A DNA stretch of 17,504 bases from Methanospirillum sp. Its GTDB lineage: Archaea; Halobacteriota; Methanomicrobia; Methanomicrobiales; Methanospirillaceae. The stretch spans positions 1 to 17,504 of the forward strand of contig JAQVIE010000006.1 of NCBI GenBank assembly GCA_028695895.1, given 5' to 3'. The notes beneath the pieces are model-generated. The model had not been told where the DNA came from. It saw only the letters and a program-made list of their open reading frames with translations, and did no database searches. Shown here piece after piece: positions 15,992 to 17,504 of the stretch (its first letter is position 1; each line of letters starts with the position of its first letter). The position numbers were made by a program, and so were the translations under genes.

Positions 15992-17504
15992 TTATTTCCC
16001 CCAGAAGGGATTGTCACGTCTGTAAAACCTGGTATATTCATTGAGAACCTCTTTTGCATCTTCACTTAGGTGTGAGAGCATCTCAGTCTCCAGAATTTTC
16101 ACATGTTTTTCCGGAATGCTGACAATTAATTCATCATCCACGTCAAACTGCCTGCCAACTGTGGCCCCCTCAATGGAGATTGCAACCTCCTCCCCTGCCT
16201 GTGCTTCCTGAATGTTTTCCTTTCTCAGCTGCATGGTTTTCAGGGTTCCAGCCTTTTTCCCATCACGTCTGATAAGATTCACACCAGCTCGGAGAGTGCC
16301 GGAAAGGATCCTGACACCGACGACTGCCGGATTGTTCTGCCTGAAGACACATCCTGGAAGAACGACTATTTTTGCAGGGAATATGATCTTTTCAAATTTC
16401 TTCTGGTCCATTATTCTTTTGAGATTGTTTCTCCAGTCCAGATAGTCTTCAAGAATATGATAGATGACATTTCCTGAGAAGAACTGGATCATCTCTGAAT
16501 ATGCCGGTTCTTTAAGAAGATCCTGTGCATCCGGAAGAACCTGGGTATTAAATGCAATCAAAACCCTGTAAAGGGGATTTTTAATTGTTTCCGCCTCTAT
16601 TACATCATGTCTGCTGACCTGACCAACCTCGGCTCTCATGACTGGAATTTCGTGCGCGGATAACTCCTTGCATAATGCTTCAAGGGCTCCGATGGTATCT
16701 GCCTTGATTATCAGGCCTTCTGGTGAAAGAATGACATTTATCTCGGTCATCTCTTTGGCAATATCTGCTTTAACTTCTTCAGGATTATTACCAATCACCC
16801 GCACCGGTGACCCTGCAATCACCTGGTCAAGTCCTGGGGCACTGACTTTCACTCCTGCTGCAGCGACAATTTTTTTCACCCGCAAAAACCGTTCTTCAAC
16901 CAGGATCTCCTGCATAGGACGGGGTTGAAGGAGGGATCTTACCTTTGTTGTCTGGACACCATCAGTGGTTGCAACTGCAATTTCATCTCCGACCCTGATG
17001 GTCCCGTCAAAGAGGATGACGTCAATAGTAGCACCAAGTCCTTTTTCTTCCTTAACTTCGAGGACAGTACCTGATCCAGGCCCATCAACAGTCAATGCCA
17101 GAACCTGTTCCATGTACCTTTGTGCAAGGCCAATAAGAACCATCAGAAGGTCAGAAATTCCTTCACCTGTATGAGCACTTACCGGGACAATTGCCAGGTT
17201 TTTGGAGAAATCCAATACCCGGTCATAGCGCTCGGAAGAAAACCCGTGTTCTGCAAGGATTGCCACTATGTCATAGACTTTCGTCTCGACCATGAGATTT
17301 ACCCTTTCGTTCTGGGCGGCAAAAGTCTTCAGGAATGGAGATTTTTCAGCAGGTCTCCATCCATGAATCCTGTCCAGCTTGGTTGCGGCAACGACAAATG
17401 GTGTTTTACAGTTACGGAGGATCTGAATAGCCTCGATAGTCTGAGGCTGAAAACTCTGGTTAATATCAACAACTACGATGGCCATGTCAGCAAGTGCTCC
17501 TCCA
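15992..17504 (-). CDS. infB: Translation initiation factor IF-2 (aIF5B), N-terminus outside window
   Basis: The reading frame is open through the right edge, beginning GGALADMAIVVVDINQ, so 503 residues of the C-terminal part are present and the true start is missing. The ATG at 17485 is internal, since GGALAD is part of the conserved GTPase domain just after G3. Seen are the G4-type AATKLDRIHGW, the G5-type SAHTGEGISDL, the domain II barrel (LTVDGPGSGTVLEVKEEKGLGATIDVILFDGTIRVGDEI), domain III around IKADTIGALEALCKEL, and domain IV (FPAKIVVLPGCVFRQNNPAVVGVRILSGTLRAGV). It promotes subunit joining and initiator tRNA placement. Length and motifs fit archaeal aIF5B of about 590-600 residues. No intein is seen in the visible part. 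Confidence 0.97.
   Translation of the reverse strand, partial: GGALADMAIVVVDINQSFQPQTIEAIQILRNCKTPFVVAATKLDRIHGWRPAEKSPFLKTFAAQNERVNLMVETKVYDIVAILAEHGFSSERYDRVLDFSKNLAIVPVSAHTGEGISDLLMVLIGLAQRYMEQVLALTVDGPGSGTVLEVKEEKGLGATIDVILFDGTIRVGDEIAVATTDGVQTTKVRSLLQPRPMQEILVEERFLRVKKIVAAAGVKVSAPGLDQVIAGSPVRVIGNNPEEVKADIAKEMTEINVILSPEGLIIKADTIGALEALCKELSAHEIPVMRAEVGQVSRHDVIEAETIKNPLYRVLIAFNTQVLPDAQDLLKEPAYSEMIQFFSGNVIYHILEDYLDWRNNLKRIMDQKKFEKIIFPAKIVVLPGCVFRQNNPAVVGVRILSGTLRAGVNLIRRDGKKAGTLKTMQLRKENIQEAQAGEEVAISIEGATVGRQFDVDDELIVSIPEKHVKILETEMLSHLSEDAKEVLNEYTRFYRRDNPFWGK

Overview
The window is a stretch of chromosome from a methanogenic euryarchaeon, most likely of the order Methanomicrobiales. A Methanospirillum-like organism is my best guess, from gene content and style rather than from any search. 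The evidence is archaeal-specific genes: Cdc6/Orc1, TFB, Gar1, SRP19, S6e, S8e, IF-2 of the aIF5B type, archaeal riboflavin synthase RibC and a DUF2240-like protein. It also has TATA-box promoters with short or absent leaders, Shine-Dalgarno sites of the GGTGAT type, and a PEGA-domain secreted protein. GC content is moderate. I see no mobile elements, CRISPR arrays or prophage genes.

Layout. (1) 1-434, minus: the 5' part of a moaB-like molybdopterin gene. (2) 435-825: a gene-free, very AT-rich region flanked by two inverted 28-bp origin recognition boxes, directly upstream of cdc6/orc1. This is a replication origin. (3) 826-3783, plus: cdc6/orc1, an Lrp/AsnC regulator and a class I/II aminotransferase interrupted by one in-frame TGA at a normally invariant Trp. 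(4) 3818-4207, minus: purE. (5) 4261-7421, plus: a tight four-gene operon of class V aminotransferase, ribC, ribH and a second class I/II aminotransferase that is intact. (6) 7432-9744, minus: a large secreted subtilisin-like protease with a domain inserted in its catalytic domain. It is divergent from (7) 9966-11105, plus: a secreted PEGA plus beta-propeller protein. The two share an intergenic region with identical, oppositely oriented TATA cores, and a small upstream ORF precedes the propeller gene. (8) 11120-13492, minus: an information-processing block, read SRP19, PHP-domain protein, Gar1, TFB, tRNA-Ala(CGC). (9) 13548-14670, plus: hypB and rps8e. (10) 14864-15328, plus: DUF2240-like protein. 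(11) 15336-17504, minus: rps6e and the C-terminal part of infB, which runs off the window.

How it fits together. Apart from the secreted pair, this is housekeeping DNA: replication initiation, basal transcription, RNA modification, protein targeting, translation, flavin and purine synthesis, amino-acid transamination and hydrogenase maturation. The most notable points are the well-formed origin, the single-codon lesion in the Lrp-linked aminotransferase with an intact downstream frame, the tRNA gene 10 bp behind tfb, a TATA element that seems to serve srp19 and hypB in both directions, the unusual architecture of the secreted protease, and a small upstream ORF with a better ribosome site than the gene it precedes.
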